Source: Echiichthys vipera (lineage: Eukaryota > Chordata > Actinopteri > Perciformes > Trachinidae). Taken from it: DNA of 64,000 bases. Below the pieces are notes generated by a model. It was not told the origin of the DNA. It ran no database searches and saw only the letters and a list, made by a program, of their open reading frames with translations. The stretch is from the NCBI GenBank assembly GCA_963691815.1, contig OY829657.1:29733003-29797002 (forward strand). The letters are read 5' to 3'. The position numbers were made by a program, and so were the translations under genes. Shown in pieces: positions 10,385 through 21,168 of the stretch (positions within the stretch are counted from its first letter, which is position 1; the number at the start of each line of letters is the position of its first letter).

Positions 10385-11080
10385 TATGGGTAAGCCAGGG
10401 GGAACTACATTATGACATAGCTGGGGTGTTGAAAAGCGGATAACCATTAGGAGTTCTAATGCTGCAATGAATAATATAATTAATACATAAAATCTAATGT
10501 TCCGTCATTGGTCACTGTGTGGTTCTGCCCCGATCAGTGTGGCTGACTTTTTTATGTCATGGTTCATGGGCTTCTTTCCTGTGTTGTTTTGTACGCCTAT
10601 GTTTTGTGCATTGTGCATGTATTTCAAATGTCAAATGTCAGATTAGTGATTCTCAACAACCAGTTGGGAAATTGAGTCTCTCCCTCATTTCTGCCAAGTT
10701 AAGTTGTGTATCCCCTCAATCCCGATACTGCACTTTCCGTTCACACACTGTTGTGAAGCAGTTTTCTCTGCCTATGTCAGTCAAGATTTAAGAATTGCAG
10801 GGACCCCCTCCTGTAGCGATATTTTCACAAAATGGCAAGTAGGAACGGGCCCAAATTCCTCTTTTGAAGTTTTTTATTTCCATGTGCAATATGTGATATT
10901 AGAAGCGGTTCTCTCCCTCCCTTACTGATGCTGACCATGGTTCTGACAGTTGGTTTTGACAGATGAATTGCCTTCTGATCTGACCACCTTAAATTAAATA
11001 CTGTATGTAGGTCTTTATAGACCTATCAGCTATATGTTGTTATTTCTCTTTGTATGTAGGCTAGGCTACATATAATTTTC
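10385..11080. other. Unidentified insert splitting the Tc1 relic
   Basis: About 700 bp separate two blocks of the Tc1 transposase that should be adjacent (…CATACTCTTTCCACTTGTG and ATCCTCTGAGTTATGCTTTT). The insert has no recognisable coding sequence and I did not find clear target duplications. It is transcribed if dio2 uses the distal poly(A) site. Confidence 0.4.
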
Positions 11081-11531
11081 CTTCTATCCATCCTCTGAGT
11101 TATGCTTTTCAATCAGCTTTTTTTGGAAGTGTTTGGATTGTTCCTTTGTCTTCATGGTGTAGCCACGATACTCACCAAATAAGTTGGTCCTACATTCAGT
11201 TTCAACCCCTCAACTACACAGAGGTGATCTTAATATTACTAAACTGGCTTTTTTTCAGTAATGATTAATTAAGGGGGGGGGGGGGGGGGCTTACTTGTTG
11301 GCTTGGGTTCAAATCCTTAAAATTTGATTGCATAAAACCATTAAATATCCTTAAATATTGTAATATTCTCAACATGTTAGAGTCAGAAAATGTTGAAAGT
11401 CAGTGTACGTGTTATGTGTGTGGTTGAGAGGGGTATAGAATATGTCAAAACGAAGTGTCAGTCAGCCTCTTGAAGTGATAGCATTTAATATCCATAGGAC
11501 ACAGATGGTTTGTTCTGGTCACAGTGACAAA

Positions 11532-11600
11532 GGTGTGCTAATGAAAACCTTTGACGAAAGAGTCCCTGACTCGGTCTCTGGTTGGATCGTGAACTGCACC
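11532..11600 (+). promoter_or_regulatory. dio2: Candidate form-2 SECIS element of dio2
   Basis: This RNA hairpin would direct Sec insertion at UGA 8655. Seen by hand-folding: lower stem GGTG (11532-11535) with CACC (11597-11600); quartet ATGA (11541-11544) opposite GGAT (11584-11587); helix II AACC-TTT-GAC (11546-11555) with GTC-TCT-GGTT (11574-11583); unpaired AAA (11557-11559); apical mini-stem GAGTC (11560-11564) with GACTC (11568-11572) around CCT. ATGA, the apical A-run and the mini-stem are the hallmarks of form-2 SECIS. The core 3' side is GGAT rather than TGAT, and helix II has a U-rich internal loop, so this needs a structure program. Its place near the poly(A) site fits DIO2. Confidence 0.62.
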
Positions 11601-11775
11601 TGGTCAACATTACACAGAACCATTGCATCTGTTTAAATTGTCATTTGTTAAAACTACTAATGCTTTGGTAACTGATAACAACTGTGTGCCATGTCATATT
11701 CAGTTTTTCCTTACTGTTTAGTGCAGTGTTTCATTTTTCTTACATGTCAAAGGTAAGAAATAAACTGGAAAATAA

Positions 11776-12025
11776 AGTAGAATTTTTGCTGCTGAAATTG
11801 CTTTATTTGTTGTTTTTATGTGCTAAAGGAATCTTGGATGTCAGAAAGAAAAGGACAGACTTACCAAAAGAGGGGGGAAATTCTTTTTAAAGAATAAAAC
11901 CCTATATATTACCAACTTGCGGTTGGGACACCTTCAAGATGACCTCTTAGCGAGAGAGCTCCGGGTTGAGCCAGAGTAATTAGAGAAATTCCAGTAAAGT
12001 AAATACATAACATAGAACAAACAAG
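11776..12025. other. Intergenic sequence after dio2
   Basis: A further AATAAA lies at 11893-11898. No coding or repeat family is recognised up to the SINE. Confidence 0.4.
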
Positions 12026-12036
12026 AAGCATACAGA

Positions 12037-12225
12037 TGGGGCGGCCGATGGCACAGTGGTTAGAGCAGTCGCCCCATGTAAAGAGCCTGTAGGTCCTCAA
12101 GGCGGCAATCGCAGGTTTGACTCCGACGTGCGGCCCTTTGCTGCATGTCTCCTCCTCTCTCTCATCCCATTTACTATCCTGTACAATAAAAGACTTGAAA
12201 ACTCCCCCAAAAATAATCCAAAAAA
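12037..12225 (+). mobile_element. tRNA-derived SINE with target-site duplication
   Basis: The head resembles a tRNA: GGGGCGGCCGATGGCACAGT then GGTTAGAGCA (A box) and GCAGGTTTGACTCC (B box, about 12111-12124). A CT-rich body and an A-rich tail ending in AAAAAAAA follow. Flanking AAGCATACAGA (12026-12036) and AAGCATAGAGA (12226-12236) are near-identical direct repeats, as LINE-mediated insertion makes. It is not a functional tRNA gene, since no cloverleaf closes. Confidence 0.8.
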
Positions 12226-12621
12226 AAGCATAGAGAAAGGGGATAAGAACCCTATCACCACTTTGAGCAGTAAACATTGTCCAACGGCAGGTGTGTTAGA
12301 AAGACAGGGCACAGCAACAATTAGCAGTTAACAGGTTTAAGCTAGCAAACAACGCGCAGTGTCGAGAAATGGCCGACATGGAGCCAACATTGGGCTGCTT
12401 CTGTGAGAAGTAAGAGACTGCGGGTCTTAATGCACAATTTCGTTTTTTGCTCAAATCCAATTTTGTATTTGGTTGTTTACATTACGTCTTTAAATGTAGC
12501 CTGTCTACGGATTGTGCATGCGCAGTTGCTCATTGATGACATCGCGCCACAACGTTGTTTATGAAAGTGGACATGCCGATGGCAACCAAGATTGTAGGAC
12601 CTTGTGGCTTAAAGCTACACC

Positions 12622-12803
12622 AGGGGTAGGCAATTCCGGTCCTGGAGAGCCACTGTCCCGCATGTTTTAGGTTTTTCCCTGCTCCATCACACCTGAGTCT
12701 AACAATAATCAAACCGTGACAAGCATGGGCTGCTTGATAATGAGCAAATCATTAGAATCAGGTGTGTTAGAGTAGAGAGAAACCTAAAACATGCAGGAAG
12801 GAG
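12622..12803 (+). mobile_element. hAT-type MITE, right end truncated
   Basis: It begins CAGGGGTAGGCAATTCCGGT and CCTGGAGAGCCACTGTCC, the left end of a family very common in fish. The inner arm TGTTTTAGGTTT recurs reversed as AAACCTAAAACA near 12780. The outer right arm is gone and replaced by GA-rich sequence. Confidence 0.65.
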
Positions 12804-13260
12804 GAAGAGGAGAAAGAAAGTTCATATTTTAATAAGACCCTTCAAGTCTACCTTGCACCGAAGAGTCACCCCAAATACTAATGAGGTCTAAAACATCACT
12901 ATCCCTCCATTCTCCGCCTGCTTCACTGCTGTCCTCCATGTTTGTTTTGAATCTGTTCCCGGCATCCTTTTTTTTTCAATCAACTTTATTTGTCATTCAT
13001 TTACAAAACAGTGCAGCACAGGTCGCAAAGTCGCATTAACTGAGATCTGGCTGTTCAGATTGCATTCACATATATAAAAAAAAATCAGATACGTATCCAT
13101 TCCGGTAGCATATTTTAAAAGTGGCCTAATTCTGATAAAAAATGTCAGATTCAATGGGACTTGTGCTGTTCACACTGTCAAAAGCAAATCAGATATGAAT
13201 ATGAGCGAAAAGATCGGTTTCAGGTCACTTGTAACCACAGTGTGAACGTAGACTTAGAGA
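12804..13260. other. Probable DNA-transposon debris
   Basis: The part 13040-13255 (TTCAGATTGCATTCACATAT … CACAGTGTGAACGTAGACTT) looks like a non-autonomous transposon with CACA/GTGTGAACGTAG-type ends. I cannot name the family or its termini. Confidence 0.35.
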
Positions 13261-13261
13261 C

Positions 13262-13905
13262 AATAAAGGAAGATTTTGGAAAGGTGAATACCAGACTGGA
13301 TGAGGTGGAAGGATGAATTTAGAAAGCAGAGGAGAGGATCCAAAACACAGAAGAAGTCATCACGGCTATGCTAAAGCTGCACACCAAGCTGAAGTTGTTG
13401 GATCTGGAAAGCCGCTCCAGACGTGAGAACATAAGGATCTATGGGGTGCCGGAGGGATCTGAGAAGGATTCAATGAAGATGGTCTCATTTGTGAGAGGGT
13501 CTCGAGCTAACTGAAGACATGCCCGACCTGCATATTGAATGAGCCCATCATTCAGTGGGGCCACAGCCGGCGGTGGAGTTTTAAAACAAAAGAGACATTA
13601 CACCGCAAGGCATGGCAGAGGAAGAGGGTTGCCTGACAAGAAAACCACATTAACCTGGATCACGACTATCCACCTCTAATACTCAAATAACCAAGTAAAT
13701 ATACCGTGATCCAGAAAGTGCTGAAGGAATATAAAGTTCAGTTCCAGACACTCTTCCCGGCCAGGCTGCACGTGAGACACGATTACGGAGCCAAATCCTA
13801 AGATACCATAAAGGATTCTTCGGAGGACCTGCTGAGAAGAGGCTACGGCGTGACAACCATCAGATCACCAGAGACTGTTGCAGGTAAGGGCCTCTCCCTC
13901 CGGAC
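13262..13905 (+). pseudogene. L1-type LINE ORF1 relic
   Basis: Fragments in several frames encode the RNA-binding ORF1 protein of an L1-clade element: a coiled-coil-like stretch ending LLDLESRSRRENIRIYGVPE (start of the RRM domain), then LKEYKVQFQTLFPARLHV and RGYGVTTIRSPE of the C-terminal domain. Stops and frameshifts break it at about 13515 and 13690. The following 13906-14460 may be inter-ORF sequence of the same element. Confidence 0.7.
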
Positions 13906-14460
13906 TGAGGGAGCCACCATGGCTCAACAGGCTCAACAGGGTTAGGCTATTAGACCTCTACATAGGGAGTCACACGGACAAATTGTGTTCAATTTGATGT
14001 TTGTTGTTGTTGTTCATTCCCTGCCAGTTCTCGCGGGGAGGGGGGAGCCCACCAGGTTTTTGAGTGAGAAGGAGGGGAGAATCACATAGTTGCAAAGAGG
14101 GGGGAAATCCTATCAAAGTTGAAGAAATATTTTTTTTTAAATCCAAGAAGCTTTCTTTCAGGGGTCACACCTCGACAACTCTGAACATGTTAAATTAAAT
14201 AAATCAGGTTTTAAACATGTTTACTTTTCTTCCCATGAGTTGGGGAGGCGAAGGGGAGTGGCGACTCTGACATCCAGTGGTGTAAGTTACAAACACATAT
14301 CAGAACTTTGGGTTTGTTATGGTTACAGGCAAAATAGTTGTCCACAAAGGGGTATTCCAGAGATTTGAGGCCCTACAGAAGGACAATCGTCTGGTACCTG
14401 CAAGTGAGACATTATTCTAACAAAAATCTTAAAGATGAGTCAGGGTTCATCAAGTTATTT

Positions 14461-14935
14461 TTATCATTAACAGAGCCCAGATCGTGCAAAAAAATGTATC
14501 TCCAACTCATATAATGCCATACAATTATGGAAACAAGAGATTACAGAACACATAGAGAAGAAATGGGAAAGGAAGTACGGGTCATGATCACACAAGAGCT
14601 GGAAGAAAATATGCCGGCTACATTGGTACTCATCTGGGTAGATCACATGATGGGAGGTCTGCTGGAAGAACATTGCCGTTTTTTATCACACCTATTCAGA
14701 AACAACATCAAGGCGGGGGGTACGCTTGCAGGAGACTTTGTGGGTCTAACGGCGCTAACCACTTCTACATTACCGAGAAATACAGAGAGGTGATGTTGGA
14801 GCCTTATAACCTGGGCTTTAGACTCGTGCTGCTGTTCCCCACCAGGCTTGTCATCACGATGAAGGACGAAGACGGGCTCTCTTTGGTCAAGGCGAAAGCC
14901 TTCGTAACATCTGATGACAGCGGATAGCTATCGAT
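14461..14935 (+). pseudogene. Possible L1 ORF1 C-terminal-like fragment
   Basis: The frame at 14673-14927 ends YNLGFRLVLLFPTRLVITMK followed by a charged segment, resembling the LLFPARL-type C-terminal domain of L1 ORF1 proteins. The preceding 14527-14793 frame is not recognised. I am not sure whether it belongs to the 13262 element or to another L1. Confidence 0.4.
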
Positions 14936-15950
14936 TTCACTGCAGAAGATCCTTGTCATGTTATCTGGATAACCATGAGTTTGTGTTTTTGCTGACTGTG
15001 TAGCTGTGCTCTAACAGCCCCAGACTGGCTGGAGTTTATTTTTAGACCGCAACATTAATAGTTAAAGTCCATACAGACTGGTGTTTTGAACAGAGGTCGC
15101 TAAATGGACATTGTAAAGCACTGTATACATGTTGACTTGAGATCCAGTGTTTTCTGATATTTTTTGAATTCCCATTTGTTTTTTTCTTCTTTCTTTCCAT
15201 GCCTGCTTACAATACTATGTGAATTTAGACTACCTTTAATCGGCCTTCGTGCCCGGTACCGGAAGCTCGTTCACATGTAGATTTCAGTTTGTTATCATAT
15301 ATTTTCTGCACAGCCTTATTTTATATTGTTTTGGATGTTCATCACCCTTCGCCATAGGGTTACCTGAAGTATTTTATTTTCTGTGACTCGTTCGGTCGAA
15401 GGGTTTTACTGCAGCCTGGCACTTATTGGAGGCGACCTGCACCAGTGCAGCATATGCATTCTGGTCTACAGTATGTATCTTGTTTGATGTAGAGATATAC
15501 CTTCTTGGCCTGCCCACCCTAAGGCATCTTAGCGCCCTCTGCTGGCTGATTTAATTTATTTTATATGGCTGGCTGTCATATAAAATAACAACTGCCTAGA
15601 GCCACTTGTCAGTAGCCCTTGAGCAAGTCTTACGTGACCAAGCAACAGGAGATACTGTGACCAGATTTTGACATGGTCAATTGACCAACATGACAAAAGC
15701 AGCGAAAACTAGAAACATCAGTTTTTAAACCAGGCCAGAACTACTTTAGGAAGCAATGAAAGGTTCTAGTTAACAAGGTGACAGGGCTGGACTATGTAAC
15801 CTCAATGGACTCAGTTACAGCAGACTGAGTTGGCTGCTCATAAAGGTAACTCGGAAATTGCAGAAGTATCGGGATGCGCAGACTCTACTAATCGACCAGG
15901 TGAAGCTATAGACATTTGTCATAGACAACATTGATGAAAATGACAAATTA
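14936..15950. other. No gene recognised
   Basis: About 1 kb of AT-rich sequence follows the L1-like fragments. Part may be an L1 spacer. I see no supported coding region, RNA gene or transposon terminus. Confidence 0.4.
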
Positions 15951-15974
15951 CCTTATAATTGCTTCACAGGACTT

Positions 15975-16330
15975 TACAGGTCTGTGTACTCGTCATATTA
16001 GACGTTAGTGCTGCTTTCAACACTGTTGACCATCACATCCTGTTAAAGAGGCTGGAGCATTTAATTGGCATTAAAGGAACTGCATTAAGCTGGTTTAAGT
16101 CTTATTTATCAGATAGATCTCAGTTTGTACATGTTAATGACAAATCCTCCATGTACACTAAAGTTAGTCACACAGAGTTCTGTCCTTGGACCAATTCTAT
16201 TCACCTTATATATGCTTCCTTTAGGCAATATTAATAGGAAACACTCCATGAACTTTTATTATGCAGATAAAACCCAATTATATTTATCCATCAAACCAGA
16301 AGAAATCGATCAGTTAGCTAAACTTACTCG
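15975..16330 (+). pseudogene. L2 (Maui-like) reverse transcriptase fragment
   Basis: Two frames encode RT palm motifs: VILDVSAAFNTVDHHILLKR (motif A with its Asp), LSWFKSYLSDRSQFVHV, then in the next frame SVLGPILFTLYMLPLG and YYADKTQLYLSIKPEE. The catalytic YADD box is changed to YADK and a frameshift near 16170 separates the blocks. Thumb and endonuclease are absent. Confidence 0.85.
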
Positions 16331-16589
16331 CCAAGTCCCATTATTTCTCAACCATTCATAAAGATCACAGCCACAACAGTAGCAAGAGCAAACCTAATAG
16401 ATCTGACAAATTCAAAGAAGCTAGCATTGATGGTGAAGCTAGTCCGGGTTCATGGATGTTTAAGTGGGTTTTATTGGTGGGAGTTATGGGACAGAAGAAA
16501 AAGGCATCCCGGTCCAGGACCTGGAAGCCATAGAAGAACCGACAGTAACACAGCAAAAACTCAGGTACCTGCAGAGAGTGTTCGGACAA
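16331..16589. other. No gene recognised
   Basis: This short unassigned stretch lies between the L2 fragment and the SINE. Confidence 0.4.
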
Positions 16590-16765
16590 AAGTAAAGGAG
16601 TATTGACGTCCCAAGCAGTGTGGTGCCTTGCTCAACAACAGCACCTTGGCAGTGCGATAAACTGGCACCTTTCCAGCCACCAGCCCATTCATGGTCCACA
16701 CAGGGACTTGACTCGGCGTCCCTATGGTTCCCAGCCAAGTCACCTATGGACTGAGCTACTGCCCC
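16590..16765 (-). mobile_element. tRNA-derived SINE (minus)
   Basis: On the minus strand it starts GGGGCAGTAGCTCAGTCCAT (A box TAGCTCAGT) and carries GAGTCAAGTCCC as B box. The SINE body with CACTGCCAAGGTGCTGTTGT follows. The head matches a widespread fish SINE. It interrupts the Rex1/CR1-like endonuclease relic at 16766-17060. Confidence 0.7.
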
Positions 16766-17060
16766 CTGAACACCGCAGCAGCTTGAAGCCGTCCAGCGCA
16801 GCGGCCGTGTCTGGGGTTGGCGCAGTCAGCCATGTCTCCGTGAACACCATGATGCTGACCTCCCGGTATTCCCTCTGGTGCTGGTTCAACGCTGCTAACT
16901 CATCCATCTTATTGGGGAGAGATCTCACATTCCCTATGATGATGGATGGGAGGACGGGTGTGTATCTCCTCCTCCTGGCGTGGTGCAAAGCCCCAGCACG
17001 GCTCCCCCTTCTCCTCCCCTCCAGTTCACGGGCGACAGAGTCGCCAAAACACAACGCTAG
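16766..17060 (-). pseudogene. Rex1/CR1-like LINE endonuclease N-terminal fragment
   Basis: The minus-strand frame contains IGNVRSLPNKMDELAAL (first endonuclease strand with Asn), then YREVSIMVFTETWLT (catalytic Glu in FTETWL) and a following DGFKLLR. It is cut off just after this by the SINE. Only about 100 residues survive. Confidence 0.8.
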
Positions 17061-17159
17061 TCGTTTTTAACAAAGACAAAGTCGCTGGGGATCGGTAGAG
17101 TCTCCGTAACAGTTCAGAACAACAGAATAAAAAACTTGGAAAATGCTCATTGAGTGGCT

Positions 17160-19080
17160 CATGCAGAAGCCGAGCGTCCAGGCCAACCCACTGTCCCATA
17201 GACCCCCCCCAAAGAGGCTATGGGGGGGGGGGGGGGGGAAGCTGCGCTCTTCCTGAAGTCTACTATCATCTCCACTGTTTTGGAAGCATTGAGCTCCAGG
17301 TTGTTCTCCCTGCACCAGGTCACCAGGTGGTCAATCTCCCACCTGTAGCTGTTTTGAACGCTTGTCCTGAAGGAGAGTCGGGACGATTGTGTTAAATGCA
17401 GAGGTGAAGTCCACAAACAGGATCCTGACGTATGATCCCGGGGAGTCCAGGTGCTGATGGGTGAAGTGGATGGACAAGTTGACAGCATTGTCTACAGACC
17501 TGTTTGCTCTGTAGGCAATCTGTAGGGGGTCCAGGAGTGAATCTGTGGTGGATTTGAGGTGGTCGGAAAGTACCATGCGCTCAAAAGATTTCATGATCAC
17601 AGATGTCAGGGCGACGGGTCTGTAGTCATTTAACCCTGCGGGTCCTGTTTTCTTGGGAACTGGGATGATGGTAGAGGCCTTGAAGCATGCTGGCACGTGG
17701 CATGTCTCCAGTAAGGATTTAAAGATGCCCGTGAACACTGGAGATAGCTGATCTGCACAATGCTTCAGGCAGGATGGAGACACGGAGTCCAGCCCAGCAG
17801 CTTTGCGGAGATTCTGTCTCTTAAAGAGCCTGTTAACGTCTATCTCAAGTACAGACAGAGGTGTTGATGGTGGATGGAGGGAGGTGGAGGGCAGCTTTGA
17901 TGATGGGAGCTGTTCTACCTCTGTTGTAGTGGTGGGAGTAAAGCTAGGGGCCTGGTGTTGGTAGGGACTGACCTGACTGTTGGCAAGGCGACGATCGTTA
18001 GCAGAGAGGGCGGCTCTTGGCTTGTAGTTGGTGATCTGCCAGAGCCCTGTCCAGACAGAGGCATAGTCGTTGGAGGAGAACTGGTGTTGGAGTTTCTCTG
18101 AATACAGTTGTTTAGCCTCTCTCACCTTCCTGCTAAACCTGTACTTGGCCTCGTTGTACTCTGCTCTGTTGCCACTCTTAGGGTGCACTCACACTGTCCA
18201 TCCGTACCGTGCCCCGTGTTTTAGGGTACTCGTCCCCCCTCCCTCTCCCCCTGCGCCCCAGGCCCGTTTGTACTCACACTGCCTGGGCCTCGCGCGAATG
18301 TTTCTTGCCTTACTATACGTCATCACGCTGTAACACGTCACAAGCATTGATTGACGTCATCGCCATGCGTCACTTTGTTTACAAAAGCATGCTGCCTTTT
18401 GGCCACATAATGGAAAGCAGTGCGTCTTGTCCAACTGTTTTTGAATATTTTCATCTGACCAAATCTGCAGTAAACACTACACCTCCGCATCACATCAACG
18501 TGAACCTGTCGCCACCATTGTTTTAAATGTCTGCGCATGGTCCGTCCTTCTTCTTTCTATGTTCGAACAGGCGTACATAAAATGACATCAGAACCTCCGT
18601 AGACCTCGTGCTCGTACACATGCGCAAGCTCCTGCTCGTACATGTGCAAACATGCTTTACAAAAGCCCAGCTCTCCCTAACGGGCCGTGGTCGGCTTACG
18701 GTTACACTCAGACTGGTCAAACAAACTAGACTTTAGCCGTGAAACGTGCTTGGGCAAACTACGGATGGACAGTGAGTGCGCCGTTAAAAGCATTTTCCTT
18801 ATCCAACCTCAACTGCAGGAGTCTGGTCGTAAACCAGGGCTTGTCATTATTATAAGTCACCCTGGTGCGTGATGGCACACAGCAGTCCTCACAGAAGCTG
18901 ATATATGAGGTTACAGCTTCTGTGTACTCATCCAGACTGGTGGAAGCAGTCCTGAAAACATCCCAGTCAGTGCAGTCCAAACATGCCTTCAGATCCTCCG
19001 CAGCCTCCGTCACTAATGAGGGAAACTTTGATGATTTTCAACAGTATACTTTAGACGGCGGGTGAGCGGCATGCTCTGGT
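17160..19080 (-). pseudogene. Rex1/Babar-like LINE ORF2 relic, split by a MITE
   Basis: From 5' (right) to 3' (left) on the minus strand: end of the endonuclease/linker (TDWDVFRTASTSLDEYTEAV, NNDKPWFTTRLLQLR at 18759-19013), the MITE at 18181-18783, then SGNRAEYNEAKYRFSRKVRE, the RT fingers (STIIPVPKKTGPAGLNDYRP, ALTSVIMKSFERMVL), motif A (YVRILFVDFTSAFNTI) and the post-catalytic NNLELNASKTVEMIVDF. The palm between motif A and that block, including the FADD box, is deleted near 17385. Poly-G at 17223-17239 breaks the tail. Confidence 0.85.
18181..18783. mobile_element. PIF/Harbinger-type MITE with TTA duplication
   Basis: The ends are inverted repeats: GGGTGCACTCACACTGTCCA + TCCGTA at the left and TACGGATGGACAGTGAGTGC + GCCG at the right. 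TTA flanks both sides (18178-18180, 18784-18786). Removing the element and one TTA rejoins the Rex1 reading frame (ENAF…KSGNRA). There is no transposase inside, so it is non-autonomous. Relatives lie at 55656-56145 and, partial, 53613-53815. Confidence 0.8.
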
Positions 19081-19210
19081 GGTCAGCTCTGTTCACCTGC
19101 AGACACACAGACCCTGTAACTCTAGTGCAAACTATTGTAGCTCGGTGAGCAAAGTGAATTTCCAGATGTCAAAATGTTCCAGTGAAGTGTAATGAAGTGA
19201 AAACACAGTG

Positions 19211-20045
19211 GCCCTCATTTATCAAACGAGCGTACGGCAGAAAAAACGCGCGTACGACCATTTCCTGGCAAACTTCGGCATATATCAATTTGGACGTGAG
19301 CGGGATCTACGATCAAATCTCACGTCTGGTCTGAGGTTGTGTACGCACATTTCAGCCTGTGTATTTGCGGTGCAGCACAGCAAAATATGGCTGAAACTAA
19401 TTAACAAACCTCAACTGTCATTAAGTATAAGCAGTCACATATTAAATACAGATCAAAATGGATTTTTAAAACGAATAAAAAAAATAAAAATTGTGGTTGG
19501 AGCAATTGATTGTACTCATGTGCGTCTGAAGGCACCATCCATGAATGATTACGCATTCATCAATCGCAAAAACTACCACTCGATAAATGTACAGGTGATG
19601 TGTGATGCCAAGCTATCGCTTTTAACATGGTGGCCAGGGGGAGGGGGTGGGGCACACAATTATTTTATATTTCAAAACAGCTCGGCTCCAGCCCCCCGCG
19701 ACCCCGACAGGGACAAGCGATTGAAGATGAATTAATTAATTAATGTGTTGGCGCGCGGCTGCAGCAAGACGCACTGCAGAGCCAAAGTCATCTCCTCGGT
19801 TAGTGGCAACCATCGATAAATTGCATTAAATCAAACAAGGTATCAGATGATTAACATTTTGGTATGGTTCTTCTAGGTGTCAAAGGTATCCTCTAACAGA
19901 ATACCTAATAACCCCGCTACAGAGCAAGAGTGCCGGTGTTGTGCCGTATTCAGCACCCCTGCCTTGAAATGCACCCCCTCGCATTATAGGTGATATTCTG
20001 GATCAGAAGGCTGTTGTTTTGACCTATAGGAGTAGTTTATATACT
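19211..20045 (+). mobile_element. Second Harbinger composite copy, right side lost
   Basis: It starts GGCCCTCATTTATCAAACGA, the terminal repeat, then GCGTACGGCAG. The HARBI1-like transposase relic (19208-19735) again shows VGAIDCTHVRLKAPSMNDYA and ends in VQVMCDAKLSLL before the frame breaks. The left arm of the fold-back element follows from about 19936. At about 20045 the sequence switches to TATA-rich DNA and then the 5'-truncated RTE, so the right arm and right terminus are missing or displaced. Confidence 0.8.
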
Positions 20046-20814
20046 TTATATATACTTTATATATTTATATACCTTAATCCGACTAGCATGCACTCTTTTG
20101 TAGAGGCAGAGCTGGAGGCTGATGGGGAATCATTTTCAATATATCTGGCAGATGTCACTGAGGTAGTCAAACAACTCCACAGTGGCAAAGCCCCAGGGAT
20201 TGATGAGATTCTTCCAGAAATGCTGAAAGCTTTGGGTTTGGAGGGGCTGTCTTTGTTGACACGTCTCTTCAACATTGCATGGAAGTCTGGGACATGGCCA
20301 AGGGAGTGGCAGACTGGGGTGGTGGTTCACCTATATAAAAAGGTGGACCAGAGGGTGTGTGCCAATTAAAGGGGTATCACACTACTCAGCCTCCCTGGTA
20401 AAGTCTACTCCAAGGTGCTGGAAAGGAGGGTTCGTCCTATAGTCGAACCTCAGATTTAAGAGGAACAATGCAGATTCCATCCTGGACGTGGAACAACAGA
20501 CCAGGGGCCTCATGTGTCAATGTTGCGTACGCACAAAAACATGGCGTACGCCATTTTCCATGCCAACGTTCAGATGTATCAAAACTGAAATGACCGTGGA
20601 AATGTGTGGTCACATTCATGGCTGGCGTACGCACATTTCTACAGCTATTGTTTCTTTGGCGACACTTAGAGGTGATGCTGGGAAACTGTTAATTATGTGA
20701 ATCAATTCATCCTCAGTGTAATGTGCACATCAGAGACACATTCATGGACAATTAACACACACGTGTTTGCAATCATATGGATGGATATAAAAGCATGCGC
20801 AAAGTGATGAAAAA

Positions 20815-21168
20815 ATGGCATTAACAATGGCAGCCTTGGCCTTGTTAGAAGACATCGCAAATAGTTATATCAGACGTGAGAGGGTGTTTAGAGAACGGGA
20901 AGATCTGTTGGCAAATGACGACAACTGGCTCATGAGTCGTTTCAGGTTGCCAAGGCCAGTGTTACTGGAGCTGTGCGCAGAGCTGCGGTCAGCCCTAGAA
21001 CAACAAACAGCCAGGAGCCAGGGGTTGTCCGTTCCCACACAGGTGCAATTTGCAGCAAGAGCCGGTTTCCCTAACGTAATCGGAGCTATTGGCTGCACAC
21101 AAGTTGCTATAAAAGCGCCATCACAGGATGAATTTGAAACAGGAACAGGAAACATTTTCATCCAATAA
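20815..21168 (+). pseudogene. HARBI1-like transposase relic
   Basis: The N-terminal region starts MALTMAALALLEDIANSYIR and contains FRLPRPVLLELCAELRSAL, the helix-turn-helix region of HARBI1 proteins. A deletion then joins QGLSVPTQVQFAARA to FPNVIGAIGCTQVAIKAP, where the first catalytic Asp of AIDCTH has become Gly (AIGCTQ). The remaining DDE domain is lost. Confidence 0.8.

Larger units (their letters stand above)
9690..11270 (-). mobile_element. Tc1/mariner transposon relic inside the dio2 3' UTR
   Basis: Many blocks match the reverse strand of a common fish Tc1-like transposase gene: CTATTCCTGTGTAGCTTTGG, TTCATTGTCATGCTGGAAAA, TCTCCCACGTGCCTTCTGGC, CTGAGGACGGCCTGCTTTAG, and after a gap TTTGTCTTCATGGTGTAGCC. 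The order is that of the intact element. The gene has many indels and a foreign stretch (10385-11080) between the middle and N-terminal thirds. I could not define terminal inverted repeats. It is long dead. Confidence 0.75.
9057..11775 (+). other. dio2: dio2 3' UTR
   Basis: The inferred 3' UTR runs from the stop to the first plausible polyadenylation signals, AATAAA at 11758-11763 and 11770-11775 (another at 11893). Its length of about 2.7 kb fits DIO2 genes, which have unusually long 3' UTRs with a distal SECIS. It contains a Tc1 relic (about 9690-11270), a perfect hairpin (10052-10115) and the candidate SECIS. The exact cleavage site cannot be read from sequence. Confidence 0.65.

Noticed and set aside
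12037..12124. A functional tRNA gene
   Set aside because: A and B boxes are present, but the acceptor and anticodon stems do not close and the head is joined to a SINE body flanked by target duplications.
16603..17070. A 155-codon plus-strand ORF
   Set aside because: It is antisense to a SINE and to a Rex1 endonuclease fragment whose minus-strand motifs are clear.
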